A program made the translations under genes and the position numbers. Below are positions 25,441 through 36,735 of a DNA stretch of 64,000 nucleotides, piece after piece (position 1 is the first letter of the stretch; every line of letters begins with the position of its first letter). Source of the DNA: Triplophysa rosa (lineage: Eukaryota; Chordata; Actinopteri; Cypriniformes; Nemacheilidae); contig NC_079902.1 in NCBI RefSeq assembly GCF_024868665.1, positions 17,599,450 to 17,663,449 on the forward strand. The letters are read 5' to 3'. The notes beneath the pieces are model-generated. The model saw only the letters and a list, made by a program, of their open reading frames with translations. It searched no databases and was not told the DNA's origin.

Positions 25441-27970
25441 ATGTGATATGATTATTTGATATCTTAATCATTTTGTATCAATATAAGCTTATAGGAATGC
25501 ATATGTTATTTGCTGGACAGCTCTAGTTTTCTGCTACAATTTCTTTACTGTCAGATGTTTCAAGTCTAGCAGGTTATTTTTTTATTAAATCTTTCGTGTT
25601 GCACTGTCCATGAAGTGTGCGCTGCTGTTTACTTTATTGCATGCTCCAATGAACATGCCTCCGGGTAAACAAGCCTCTTTGTTTGCTCGTATCTCTTCTT
25701 TACTTCTAATTTCAGCGAAACATGCACCAAAAAATATTAAGCCTGATTAACCATCAATAAAGAACCCACTGCAATATTATTATCTCATTCCATACTTAAC
25801 CACCAGTTAATGATCAGTTAATATTTCTGTTTCACATGGTCAAGCTTGATTTACCTTTAGGGAAACTCATATGTGGTCAGTTTTTACAGATATGTGTAAA
25901 ACTACTGTTGAGAGTTGTCTCTCACGCAGCAGCACACCAGAAGCTAATACAATAATGCCCATTTACATCAAACAAGAACTATTACCCTATAAATAAATAC
26001 ACAACAGAGGTGTACTTTTCTGCTTACTTGGACTAAAAACGTACCTTGAATTTCACGGCAAATGGAGTTAGACTCACCACAATGTCGCTCTCAGGTTACT
26101 AATGCAGTTCAGATAATATAATAATCTGATATGTATAAAAAAGGCCTCTGCAGACAATTCCATTAACTGCCTTCAAACTCTCTTCATCTTTTAGCTGACT
26201 GCTAGTGTAAGCTTTCACCAACAATGCCATAACAACCAAAATGAAACACAAATCCTCGATGCTAATGCTTTTCGATGAGAATTTTCTGATGGAGTGAATC
26301 AATCGCAGTTGTGACTGCACACACATGTTTAAGAGTTTATTCTTAAAATTCTCAAGCAGACAGATTGAGGGGGTGCGTCTATTGTTTACTAACAGAACAC
26401 AAAGGTCACTCAGCTTTCATGAGATAACGAAGGGAAATTTTATTAGTGCTGTGAACAAAAATAGCTTGGGGATGGAAAAGATGAAAGCAACAGAGAAGCA
26501 AAGAAAGAATTTGGTTAATTGGTAAATGATAGTTTGACAAATGTCAAATGACGTTTGAAAGAGGTACTCTGAAGCCTGGCTGCTGAAACATAGAATCTAA
26601 ACAAAGACAAAGAGCACAAAAAAAAAGTAAAATATACAGAACAAAGAGAGAGTCTAAGTGACCTGGAGAAAGGTGTCTGTTAACATTTTCATGTATCAAT
26701 AGCAAAAACTAAACTTAAGAGGTCATCTACCCCCTTTTTGTTTTACTTTCTTCCTTCTACCTCATTCTCTTCTTTCTCGCTTTTCTTTTCCTATCTTTTT
26801 ATCCAATTTCTTGTTACCTTCTTTTGTAAGGTAGCTAAACACATTTTCTCCTCCGGTATTGTGTGCTCCTGTGAGGATCCTCATTAGGTCTCTGCTCCAA
26901 TTAATCCTGCTTGATTTCCATGCAGCTCGCTCTTTCTCTCTCGGCCTCTCTCTCTCCTGGCCCTGCAAATCTTCACATGGTGGATTACTCGTGCTTGTGG
27001 GTGGGAAGTAGGAAAATATGACAAAAGGAAAGAAAGAACCGTTCACAAGTCATTTACAAGAGGCACGTTTGGTTTCTGACGCCCACCTCCCTTCTCAAAG
27101 GCGAAACATTTTCATTACCTGTACACACAAGACGCCAAAGGCAGCAGATCAACACCAGCCATGACCTGCAGTATTTGATGGTCAGAGGATTCATCCAGAG
27201 AAGAAGTATATACTGTAGGGTGGTTGGGGGGGGGTTGAGTATCCTCTTCTGAGCGTAGTGGGTTTATGGGTCTCTTCTCTGACACCACTTTATCTACCAG
27301 TGGTGGGCAGTGTTTTTCTGTAGCGAATCCATCTCAGGTGTTTCCAGTTTGCCTCCAAAGCCCTCTCAAGGTCTTTAAGCCACAGAGATCCCGGTGCTGA
27401 AGACCTGCTCACAGCTTCCAGAGATGGTCATCAACTCCATAGCTCCAGACAGAGAGATTCTCTCTTGCACTTCCTGTGGCACTCTCTCTATCGCTGGTAT
27501 ACTCCCATTTGTCCTTCAGACAAGCTTTCAGACAAGATGTATCTCTTTCACGTCATCCCAATAACACTAATGTTTTCCACAAAGAAACGGTGCCTAGATT
27601 TTCAGGGCTTGTCCAGATAAATGATTTATGGCTCAGGTGTTGCTCTTTTACAGCTTGGGAGACTTAATAAAGCACCTTCTCACATCCTAATACATCCTAA
27701 CTCCTAATTTTGGAGTAATAAACAGCCAGAAATTATACAGTAAGAGTATATATATATTAATGTACCGTAGCAAGTATTTTACAATATTATTGCACATGTC
27801 ATATTTAAGCAATAAAGCCATGCAACACATATGCATTTTGTACAAAAAAAGGTTATTTCACAAAATAACAGTATATTGAATAAAACCTTATGAGAAAGAT
27901 GTGTAGTGACTTATGGTATGGTTGTGTAAGAGATAGCTGGAGTCATAAAGACACAGACTATAAGTCTAAA
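25441..27970. other. Non-coding stretch
   Basis: No gene was seen. There is a G homopolymer run with neighbouring GGG and GG near 27215-27236 (possible G-quadruplex) and a purine-rich coding-like artefact at 26762-27046 on the minus strand. Nothing else is supportable. Confidence 0.5.
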
Positions 27971-27994
27971 TTTACCCATTTACCCATTACCCAT

Positions 27995-28288
27995 TGACTA
28001 CCATTATAGTGGGAAAAAAACAATGGTAGTCAAAAGTGGCCCAGAACTGTTTGCTGTCCTACATTCTTCAAAATGTCTTCTTTTGTGTTCTAGAGAACAC
28101 AAAAAAAGATAAAGTAATTTTTCCTACTATGGTTGTCAATAGGGGTTGAGATCTGTTTGATTAGAAGCATTCTTCCAAATATCTTTCTCTGTGTTCATCA
28201 GAACAAAGAAATGTATACACATTTGGAACAACTCGAAGGTGAGTAAATGATGACAGAATTTTCATTTTTGGGTGAAGTATCCCTTTAA
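27995..28288 (-). mobile_element. TTAA-type fish MITE (Angel-like), left-truncated
   Basis: Read on the minus strand it begins TTAA (28285-28288) then AGGGATACTTCACCCAAAAA, continues with words typical of a very common cyprinid repeat (CTGTCATCATTTACTCACC, ACATTTCTTTGTTCTGATGA, GATATTTGGAAGAATG) and contains an internal inverted copy (TGACTACCAT twice in opposite orientation). The far end lacks the expected TTAA, so the copy looks truncated. The name Angel-like is from memory and should be checked. Confidence 0.6.
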
Positions 28289-31200
28289 GGCCCCTATTCG
28301 TGTTTTCGCAAATAAACGCCCCACATGGAGGGAAAAACAGGCGTTCCTCCACTATTTTACCAGGTTTGTTTAGCCAAAATGCAGGATAGTTGTTGCACCA
28401 GCCAAAGAGAAAAGCCCATGTTGTACTTCTACATAATGCCGTATGAGAAAGAAAATGTTCTCATAAAAAAAATTGTCTATACGATGTTTGAGGGTGCACA
28501 TTTTTTGTCTTTAAGACAAATACACTTTGTTTGAATATCATTTTAGTCTTTAATAAAAAGGTTTGCGTACTCCTTTTGTCACCTCAGTTTTGAAATCACT
28601 GGCAAAGATTATTTAGTCTTTGACTTTTAAAACAGATGTTAATGTCTACATTGAGATTTCTGACTTTTTAATTGTAATTGTAAACTCTTGGCAAACATGA
28701 GTATGGTTTTAGACATCAAAACATGCCATATAAACCACAGCAAAGGATATATTAAATAGGTTGTAATATTTTGTAGTTGTAGTCTGTTCCCTAAACTGTA
28801 TGTTGTCTTTCTTTGTCATTGAAAGTTGCTTGGGTGGGTAGTGAATGGAAGCTGGGTTTACGACTGCATCTCCACTCTTCATCAAATTTTAATGCGAGCA
28901 GTTCTAGTTTATGGCAAAATAAGTCCATCACTCTTAAAAGTAGGATATGTAAATCCCAGCACTGAAGGAAATCATCAATTTTTCTTATTGAGTGGGATTG
29001 CTGGCATGCAGTTGAATGTCTCTTTCATTGCATTGCACTTTAATCTTCATAATCCTGAGGTTTGAGAAATACTTCTAATCCATAACCAAGCGTTGCCACA
29101 TAAATTCATTTCCAGCCCAATGCAGGAAAATGGCACTCAATTGGAAGTAAGCGGTACGCATGATGGTGGCTTTTGATCGATTACCTCCGCATTCAGCCGC
29201 TGATTGAAATAAATATTTGCCATGGAGTTGTTTCTCTCCATAATGATCTCATTTCATATTCTTGCCTCAAACGGTCCCTTGCCTCTTGATTCATAAGGCA
29301 AGCTGTGCACATAGACCACCCGACACAATCACACAAGATTTAGAGTCGAGGGAAGGCTGGTTAGTTAGAATTGTGAAAATGGTGTTGATACCTCCTTCAT
29401 TTGCATATATGCATCTATGTAAAGTTAACACTTAAATGCATGTGATTCATTTAAAATGTAATACATTTCTTTTACATTCCCACAATTTTTTTTCACCAAT
29501 TTAGCAATTTGTGGTGAAAATAAACAGTAATATATGACTCTTCCTAAGAGTCTTGCATGGATATACTGGAAACAACTCTTTATCTATACGACCTCCATAA
29601 AACATGACTACATTTCCAGACAATCAGCCTCATCTTCTTTTATTCTTTGAAACAGCTCATTACATGGCCAATCAAATTAGACACTATCTAAGATGCTGTC
29701 GGACCAGCAGTCACTGTTTCGTTTATATAGGCAAGATAAATACTGAACAAAATAAATACTGTGTGGTTTAGGATTGCTTCCCAGACAGCATCCCTTGGCC
29801 ACATGGCATAACAGTATAGCTCATTTGCAGGCCTGAAAGACACAAACGATTAATGAAACAGCAGGAGACTGTAGTTTGCCCAGGAATGCCATTAGGCAGC
29901 ATAGTCAATGCGGGTTGAGACTGAGAGCAGTACATATGGTCAGATGTCTCCTCATTGTCCAACACATCCTCAAGTCAGCTTACACCACAGTATGTAAACC
30001 GGATGTTTCAGATGGTGCACGTATATCTGCTTGTTACATTCAAGCATACTAAGCTAAAAAGCTTCTGTCGTTTATCTTATTTGCAGATCCCGCTGTGAGA
30101 ATTCTGCTGGTGCAGCGGTCTTCGCGTAACAACTAAGAATTGAAAAGAAAAAAATCACCCCACTGGCACCTGCATTCAGAAGGGCTGACAGGTAAGATAC
30201 GTTTTCATTACTGTGAAGTTCCATGGATGGGCAGAAGTGCGTATTTATGTTGTTGAAAGGCTAAGTTTAAACTCTTAAAATAATATAAACATTATTATTT
30301 TGTATAGAAGTGCCTGTTGTCACGTTAGCCTGCAGCTAATAAGAGTGAGAACGCCCTTGTAAATGTGACAAGAGGACTGCAGCTAAATGCCTAACCTTCT
30401 TATTCTTTATATGAAGTCTTGTTTCTCTTCTGTTCTCCTTCCTCCTGATCCACTGTGTCAGAATGACATTTTCTCCCCAAAGGGCACACGCAAGATGAAA
30501 TTACTCCGAGGTGTCAAACATGTCATCTCTACATGTTTAAATGCCCAGTTTCAAATGCCAGCACCCGCTAGTGGAGCATGGCGCCGAGCACTTGCGTTTC
30601 CTGACACGTTTCTGGTATGGGGTTTAGCCGGAAACATGAGGCAGAGAGGAAGCAGAAATACTCAAAAAGACTGTGAATGTGTTGGAAAGAGACAGTATAA
30701 GTTTCAGTTGTGCTCGTAAGTTTTCATGCCCCCTTTATTCTTAATATCACGTGAGCATCAATGACTGCTCGCAACCTTTGTGATAGTTGTGTGTGAGTCC
30801 CACAAGTGGTAAAACTGCGCAAAACATCATCGACTTAAAAAAAGCGCAACATTATATCGCCACTGTGGGGAAGTAGTGAAATGTGCAGTGCATGCTGGGA
30901 CACAAATAATAACAGTACCTGGAGGGTTTTTGTCAAAACATCTTCACTGCTCAGGACAAACTAGCTTTTTTTTGTTACCGTTACCCGAAATGGCTACATT
31001 ACGAGCAGTCATTGATGCGCCAGGTGGCTATAACTCAAATCATGTGAACAAAATCATGTTTGTGGAATATATGTTAATATTTATGTATAATAAAAACTGC
31101 AACTTTCCCGTTGCAAATGATCCTTTCTGTTTAAGAAAAAGATAAACAACTTGCAGATTCTGCAGGGGCTCCGAAAACTTAAAGTATGCGCACAGTCATA

Positions 31201-32012
31201 CGTTGGATGAAGAAAAATAGGTTTGTTTTATTTTTGCGGTTGTTTCTGTTTCCCCATGAAGGGGGAAAACTCATTACCTTGAGGCACATATTAAAAAGAT
31301 GAGGCATTAGATAGCGCTTTCCTCACATTTTCACCATCTGATCCCTTCCTGAGCCTTTCCTGCTCTCTCATCTGTTTCATTCTTCCATTTGTTTCCTAAT
31401 GTAGTCGACGCTGAGAGCTCTCACCCTCCCCTCTCACGGGCTTCTCAGTGGAGTGCCGGTACTCAAAATTTTGCCTCCTAATTCAGCCTCGCTACAATTA
31501 CACGCATGCCTAAATGGGAAAAGGCATTTGTAGAGAGCAAGACTTTAAGCAGACACCTTGTGTGTTTGTGTACATGCGTTTACACTTTTCAGAGTGAGTG
31601 TCAATATTAAATCAACGTGGATTCTGATTAAGAAAACAAATGTTTACTGGTGTTACAGAGTTGGTCCGCCCCAAGGTGTGAAGATGGGTGGCGGCCCTCA
31701 CACCTCAGCGTGAGAAGACTCGCAGTAGAAGGTGGAGTGCTTGGGATGTTGGGATGTCACCTGCGGTACTGTGGTGGTATTTGAAGACAGGGTTAGAAAC
31801 TGTCATTGCTCACTTTACCACATTTGGAAACATCGTCAACCCCATACTGTACTGAATGAAAGGTGTCTGTGGAACTTGAGGAAACATGCAGGCAACAGAT
31901 TGCGTGGCTATTTCTAGTTGAATTCATTTGCTTATATATTTTTGTAAATAATTAAATAAGAATAATTGTCGAGCTGCAAAAATTGGCCAATTTAACAATT
32001 GCCTGTATTTGG
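28289..32012. other. Non-coding stretch, candidate block 29060-29300
   Basis: No gene was seen. Positions 29060-29300 are repeat-free with TCTAATCCATAAC (TAATCC core) and GATCGATTACC, and could be regulatory. A 110-codon plus frame at 30387-30719 shows no motif. The remainder is ordinary AT-rich DNA. Confidence 0.4.
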
Positions 32013-32015
32013 TAA

Positions 32016-32281
32016 AGACCTATTCACACCAAAGACAGTAACTATATAGTTATGATATCTTTGGGATCACTTTCAAAGTGATTTTATTTCAGCTGATGAA
32101 CAATGAAGCTTGGCAGCCAGTCAAAATACATGTTATTTAGATTTTATTTCAAAAGGCTTGCACATTTAAACTGTAAAAAATGTAGTGAACGAGCTTAGAG
32201 TAAACAACATCATCATCCGTTGATGTGGATACTATTGTTTTAGTTATCTTAATAGTTGTCGTTCTTGGTGTGAACAGGCCT
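32016..32281. mobile_element. PIF/Harbinger-like MITE with TAA duplication
   Basis: TAA at 32013-32015 and TAA at 32282-32284 flank the element. The left end is AGACCTATTCACACCAAAGA and the right end read in reverse is AGGCCTGTTCACACCAAGAA; about 23 of the first 30 bases agree. A 3-bp TWA duplication is the hallmark of PIF/Harbinger. At 266 bp without a frame it is non-autonomous. Confidence 0.7.
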
Positions 32282-32316
32282 TAAAGGGATAGTTCACCCC
32301 AAAATGGAAATTCTGA
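32281..32316 (+). mobile_element. Terminal fragment of the Angel-like TTAA repeat
   Basis: TTAA then AGGGATAGTTCACCCCAAAA, the same terminus as the copy at 27995-28288. It breaks off after about 35 bases and abuts the Harbinger-like element, sharing its TAA. Confidence 0.6.
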
Positions 32317-33916
32317 GGAACTGAGCATATTGTGTATGATGCACTAAGGACGGTTTCCCAAATAACTAGCTTCATATTTGCATGCTAAATTATCCGTTCA
32401 TGATTCTTCCTAACCCTCATCCCTTTTTTGACCCGCACATGCACACCAGTGGCAAAATAATATTTCTAAAATATTACATCCTGTATGTTTTAATGGATCC
32501 AATATAGAGGCATGATTAAGCCATTAAAGACACATCTGCCATCCTAATTTCTTTTTAATTTGGAGAGGCTGCATTCTGTGGTAGGCGATCTGACATTTTA
32601 ATTAAGTCCGGTCTGTGAGACGGATTGCAGGCTGTGAGAGGGAAGTTCCGGCTGATACTCCGCGTGCGGAAGAGAACAAGGAGTCGCTCAGTGAGCTATA
32701 AATTGACCGTCTTCACCTCCCTCTGCACCTGAAAGCTACTCTAACACTCCCTCACTGCAGCTCCATTCAGCTCCCCTCCTGCAATCAGAACGCTTATGTC
32801 AGGGAGAGCGGAGGCCGGTTTGCATGTGATTATTCACCGTGTGGGGCGTGATGGCTCGTATTTATGCTGATTTGTGCTTTTCACAAGGTGCATAATACAT
32901 TTTTGTGGGGTTTCATAAGAAATCATAGGGGACCCACATCGCACCCTAAAGATAACAGATTTCCAAGCATTTGTGTGAGTCAAAGCAAGATTATTTTAGT
33001 GGGTGACGGAGATGATCACTGATGATTCTTCACAGTTCACAGAGAGCGTGATTTTCACCTTTAAAATCAAGGCCTGTCTAGCAGGCACACGGGCAGCCAT
33101 ATCTTAACAGAACAAGCAGCTGACGGCTAGATTAAAGAACTTTGTCCTTCAAATCTAAAAAGATGTTTCTGGAGGGCAAGAGACAGAGAAAGAAAAGCAA
33201 CGTTGAGAGATGTTTGAAAACCAAATCTCAACTTTAGAGCAAAAAAAAACCAAAATAATTCTCAGCCACAAAGAAGCTACCTGATGTGAAGGTTATATGA
33301 GAAATTCATTAACACTGGCTGATGTCTGAATAGGAATGTGAGAGTATTTGTTCTGATAAATTACACCGTCAATGTTTCTCCCTAATATTCTTAGAATTGA
33401 TGCTCAGTGGGGGTTGGTTTCATGTTCTGTAATCTTCTGGTATGGCCAAATAGGAAGGTCATTGTGGAATCAAACCTTCAATTGGTGTGTTCAAAATGAA
33501 ACAACTAAGGATGCAAATGCATTCCATGTGGATAGGACAGAAGCTTAAAGTGGTGTTGGACCACAGTTAGAAAAACAAGAAGAATGCAGAGGAAGAGAGA
33601 TTCTGTTTACCTGAACACTATGCAGACACACGTCCTGCTGAGAATGCAGCAGACTGCAAAGCTTAATTTAACTTAAGTTGGAAACAGTGGGCATCATGCC
33701 ACCAGGTCAACTTTTAGTTGGATAACAACTAAACAAGCACTGAAAATCAAGTTAAGTGTTCACACTGCTTATTAGGTTTAAAGTTAGAGCTATTTTCATG
33801 CCCCCCTCTGTAGGGAACATACAGGTTAGCAAGCCAACGCACAGAGAAGTCCAAGAGCCATGCTTCAGCAACAGCAAACAACCGGAGCTGTCCAGAGTGC
33901 TGAAAACCTTTTTGAT
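32317..33916. other. Non-coding stretch
   Basis: No gene was seen. A short fragment GGACGGTTTCCCA near 32348-32360 matches the end of the element at 34050-34259. A less AT-rich block around 32560-32860 has no recognisable content. Confidence 0.45.
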
Positions 33917-33959
<43 letters not shown>

Positions 33960-33988
33960 CTCGCTCTCGCTCTCGCTCTCGCTCTCTC
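33917..33988. repeat. CT and CGCTCT microsatellite
   Basis: A pure CT run (about 33917-33956) is followed by about five CGCTCT hexamers. The serine/leucine/arginine frames crossing it on both strands are artefacts. Confidence 0.95.
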
Positions 33989-34049
33989 TATCATTTAACA
34001 TCTATCTGTAAATTTAAAAGAAAAAAAAAGAATTTTGAGGTAAACTGCC

Positions 34050-34259
34050 GGGGGCGGTTTCCCAGACAATGATTAGCATAACCAGGACAAGGCCGTAGTT
34101 AAATGAGCACATTTAAGTAGTTTAGTAGTTTTTACAAACATGCCTTACAAAAACATTACTTGTGTGCATTTTGAGACAAAATAATGGCACTTATGTATTT
34201 TAAGATTTGTCACTGCTAACTGTTTTTGGTCTTAAGCCCTGTCTGGGAAACCGTCCCCC
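34050..34259. mobile_element. MITE with GGGGGCGGTTTCCCAGACA ends
   Basis: The left end is GGGGGCGGTTTCCCAGACA and the right end read in reverse is GGGGGACGGTTTCCCAGACA: a 19-20 bp inverted repeat with one indel enclosing about 170 bp. No frame and no obvious target duplication. Confidence 0.7.
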
Positions 34260-34432
34260 AAGTGTTTAACTGCAAGTGCTGCAAAGAGGTGAAGTGTTAA
34301 AATGTTAGAAGCCATTCATAACCTCTAGGAACTTTCCTACACTTTAAAAACGTTTTATCTTTTAAGAAAAACACGAGATAAGAAGACACCTTTCATATTT
34401 TGTTTGTAGTTTATTTATAGTAAATTTATTTG

Positions 34433-35201
34433 CAGAGATAGCAAAAGTACACACATCCTTTACTTAAGTAGAAGTACAGATACTCATGTTTAAAAGTACT
34501 CAAGTAAAAGTTGAAGTACTGACTAAACTTGTTTACTCAAGTAAAAGTATAAAGTATGGGCTCTAAAATGTACTTAAGTAAAAAGTAGCCAATACTACTA
34601 CCTGTTTTAGAGTCACGCTCGTACATCACAACTGAACTACCATTATGTAGAACACAAGCATAAAAAAGACTGATGGAATAAATCTATTTGCCACTACNNN
34701 NNNNNNNNNNNNNNNNNNNNNNNNNNNNNNNNNNNNNNNNNNNNNNNNNNNNNNNNNNNNNNNNNNNNNNNNNNNNNNNNNNNNNNNNNNNNNNNNNNNN
34801 NNNNNNNNNNNNNNNNNNNNNNNNNNNNNNNNNNNNNNNNNNNNNNNNNNNNNNNNNNNNNNNNNNNNNNNNNNNNNNNNNNNNNNNNNNNNNNNNNNNN
34901 NNNNNNNNNNNNNNNNNNNNNNNNNNNNNNNNNNNNNNNNNNNNNNNNNNNNNATTAGGTTGAAAAAGTCACGCAATGACAAGAAATAATATTGATTGTG
35001 CATCAAATACAGATTAAAACTAAAGTAACGAGCCTGGTTTGAAAATGTAAGAAGTAGAAAGTACAGGTATTTGCGTAAAAATGTAAGAAGTGAAAGTAAA
35101 AAGTCGTCAGAAAAATAAATAGTGGAGTAAAGTACAGATACCAGAAAAATCTACTTAAGTACAGTAACGAAGTATTTGTACTTTGTTACTTCCCATCTCT
35201 G
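34433..35201. mobile_element. hAT-like non-autonomous element with perfect 8-bp TSD
   Basis: TTTATTTG at 34425-34432 is repeated exactly at 35202-35209. The ends are CAGAGATAGCAAAAGTAC on the left and, reversed, CAGAGATGGGAAGTAACAAA on the right. Subterminal DNA is full of AAGTACTTAAGTA-type words on both sides, a style also known from Tol2-family hAT ends. The 8-bp duplication and CAGAG ends support hAT. The middle is an assembly gap, so whether it ever held a transposase is unknown; the visible 500 bp has none. Confidence 0.85.
34698..34953. other. Assembly gap, 256 N
   Basis: A run of N inside the hAT-like element. Two apparent open frames across it (126 and 91 codons) are not real. Confidence 1.
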
Positions 35202-35209
35202 TTTATTTG

Positions 35210-36527
35210 TGTGTTGCACTGCTGTATGTATTCTGCAGCCAGAGTTATGTAACAGTCCTGCGGGATGAGATCCTCGATGAGAATCTCGGCATGAGTGCAC
35301 TTGCTTGACAATAAATGTACCAGCCCACTATGAAACAGTTATAGCAGGGTGATTTGTTGTGTGGCAAGCTGAGGTCTGCATATGCATGGCTACACAAATC
35401 AATGGTATTATCACTTACTTTTTGTGATAATGCAGTTATTAGAATGGGTCATTTGCGAGGCAGAGACGTTGTACTCTCTGAACCGGTATTTGTCCACGAG
35501 TCCCTGCTCTGTACTAGAAACTCTTCATCCTGAGTAAATTATTATTTCGCTTTTCATTTATGTAGTCCGGCACACTGTGTTACCGTGGGTTTCATTCTGC
35601 TTATAAGAATGGCGTAATGGCTTCAGATATGGAATTACAAAAGCAAAAGAAACCAAATAAAAATAAGCACAGACCGATAGCTGATACGCTAACAAAAAGG
35701 CCATATGCAGTTAATTTGCTCGTATGATGCGGCAGGGACATTGCGTCACGTGTGTCATAAATCTTTGAGTCATCAAGAGCTGAAGTTCATGACGCCGTCA
35801 GCCTCGCTGATAGATGAGGTCATGTCACATCGTTAACCGGAGGGCGAACTTTACATCCTGACATTAAACCACAATTGGCTCAGTTAATCGGTGGTATGCA
35901 TATTTAATACTTCCATTTGCTTAAGGGGAATTTCTAATGAAACGTGGATGTCTGCAGTTATGTTTCCTTTATTCGTGCCAGTAATTGGGATAAAAGTAAT
36001 TCCACAAATTAAAAGGTAAAAAATAATGTTGGTGTGTAATGCTGGTTTTGACTGAGCGGATGCACTGCAGGGCTCATTCGCTCATGAACATCCCAAAACA
36101 TTAACACAGTGTTGAGCTTGTCATTGTCAGACCTTGTTCAGGTCATTGGACCAGAGTAGCCTGGAGTGAGGATTAGTAAAATGTACAAATTATTGTATTC
36201 ATCAGAGCACAAATGTCCAGTCTGTGCCTCTAATTTTCTCCTTTTGTTGGTTATATTCCTGTGTACACTGATTTGTGCATAAAATCCATGTGCAAACATT
36301 TTCAAACACAAGTTGTGAATTATCAGTAAGTTAATGCATATTTTTATATTTAGTATTGAATCTACAAATCAATTGTTGACCATATCAAACCTGTTTGAAT
36401 TGAATTACTAGGTTAATTAAAGGTCTTATTTTTTCTAGAGAAACAAAAATGATCTGGGATTGGTTTTGCACATAAAATCTATTTATTGTGCTTTAACTGG
36501 TTGTTACAGTAGCAGACTTGACTTGTC
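35210..36527. other. Non-coding stretch, candidate block 35690-35960
   Basis: No gene was seen. Positions 35690-35960 are repeat-free and contain AGTTAATTTGC, GCATATTTAATAC and paired GTCA/TGAC words, compatible with an enhancer but untested. Confidence 0.35.
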
Positions 36528-36735
36528 TTAAGGGGGCTGTCATCTGTCATCATTTACTCACTCTCCTGTGATTTCAAACCTGTATGACTTTCTTTCTTAT
36601 GCAGAACACAAAACAAGATATTTTGAAGAATGTTGGTAACCTAACAGCGACAGCACCCATTGTCTTGAATTGGTTTTGTGTCCATACAGTAGAAGTAAAT
36701 GGGTGCCGCTGTTCGGTTACCAACTTTCTGCTGCA
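36528..36735 (+). mobile_element. Degenerate copy of the Angel-like TTAA repeat
   Basis: It starts at TTAA 36528-36531 with a mutated terminus, then CTGTCATCATTTACTCACTC, GATTTCAAACCTGTATGACT, GATATTTTGAAGAATGTTGG and a TTGGTAACC/GGTTACCAA inverted pair, matching the order in the copy at 27995-28288. Confidence 0.55.

Noticed and set aside
30060..30130. Possible splice acceptor (TTATTTGCAG) and exon
   Set aside because: No open frame continues and no donor is evident; single acceptor-like words are common in AT-rich DNA.
34626..35006. Open frames of 126 and 91 codons
   Set aside because: They run through the N gap; only a few real codons remain on each side.
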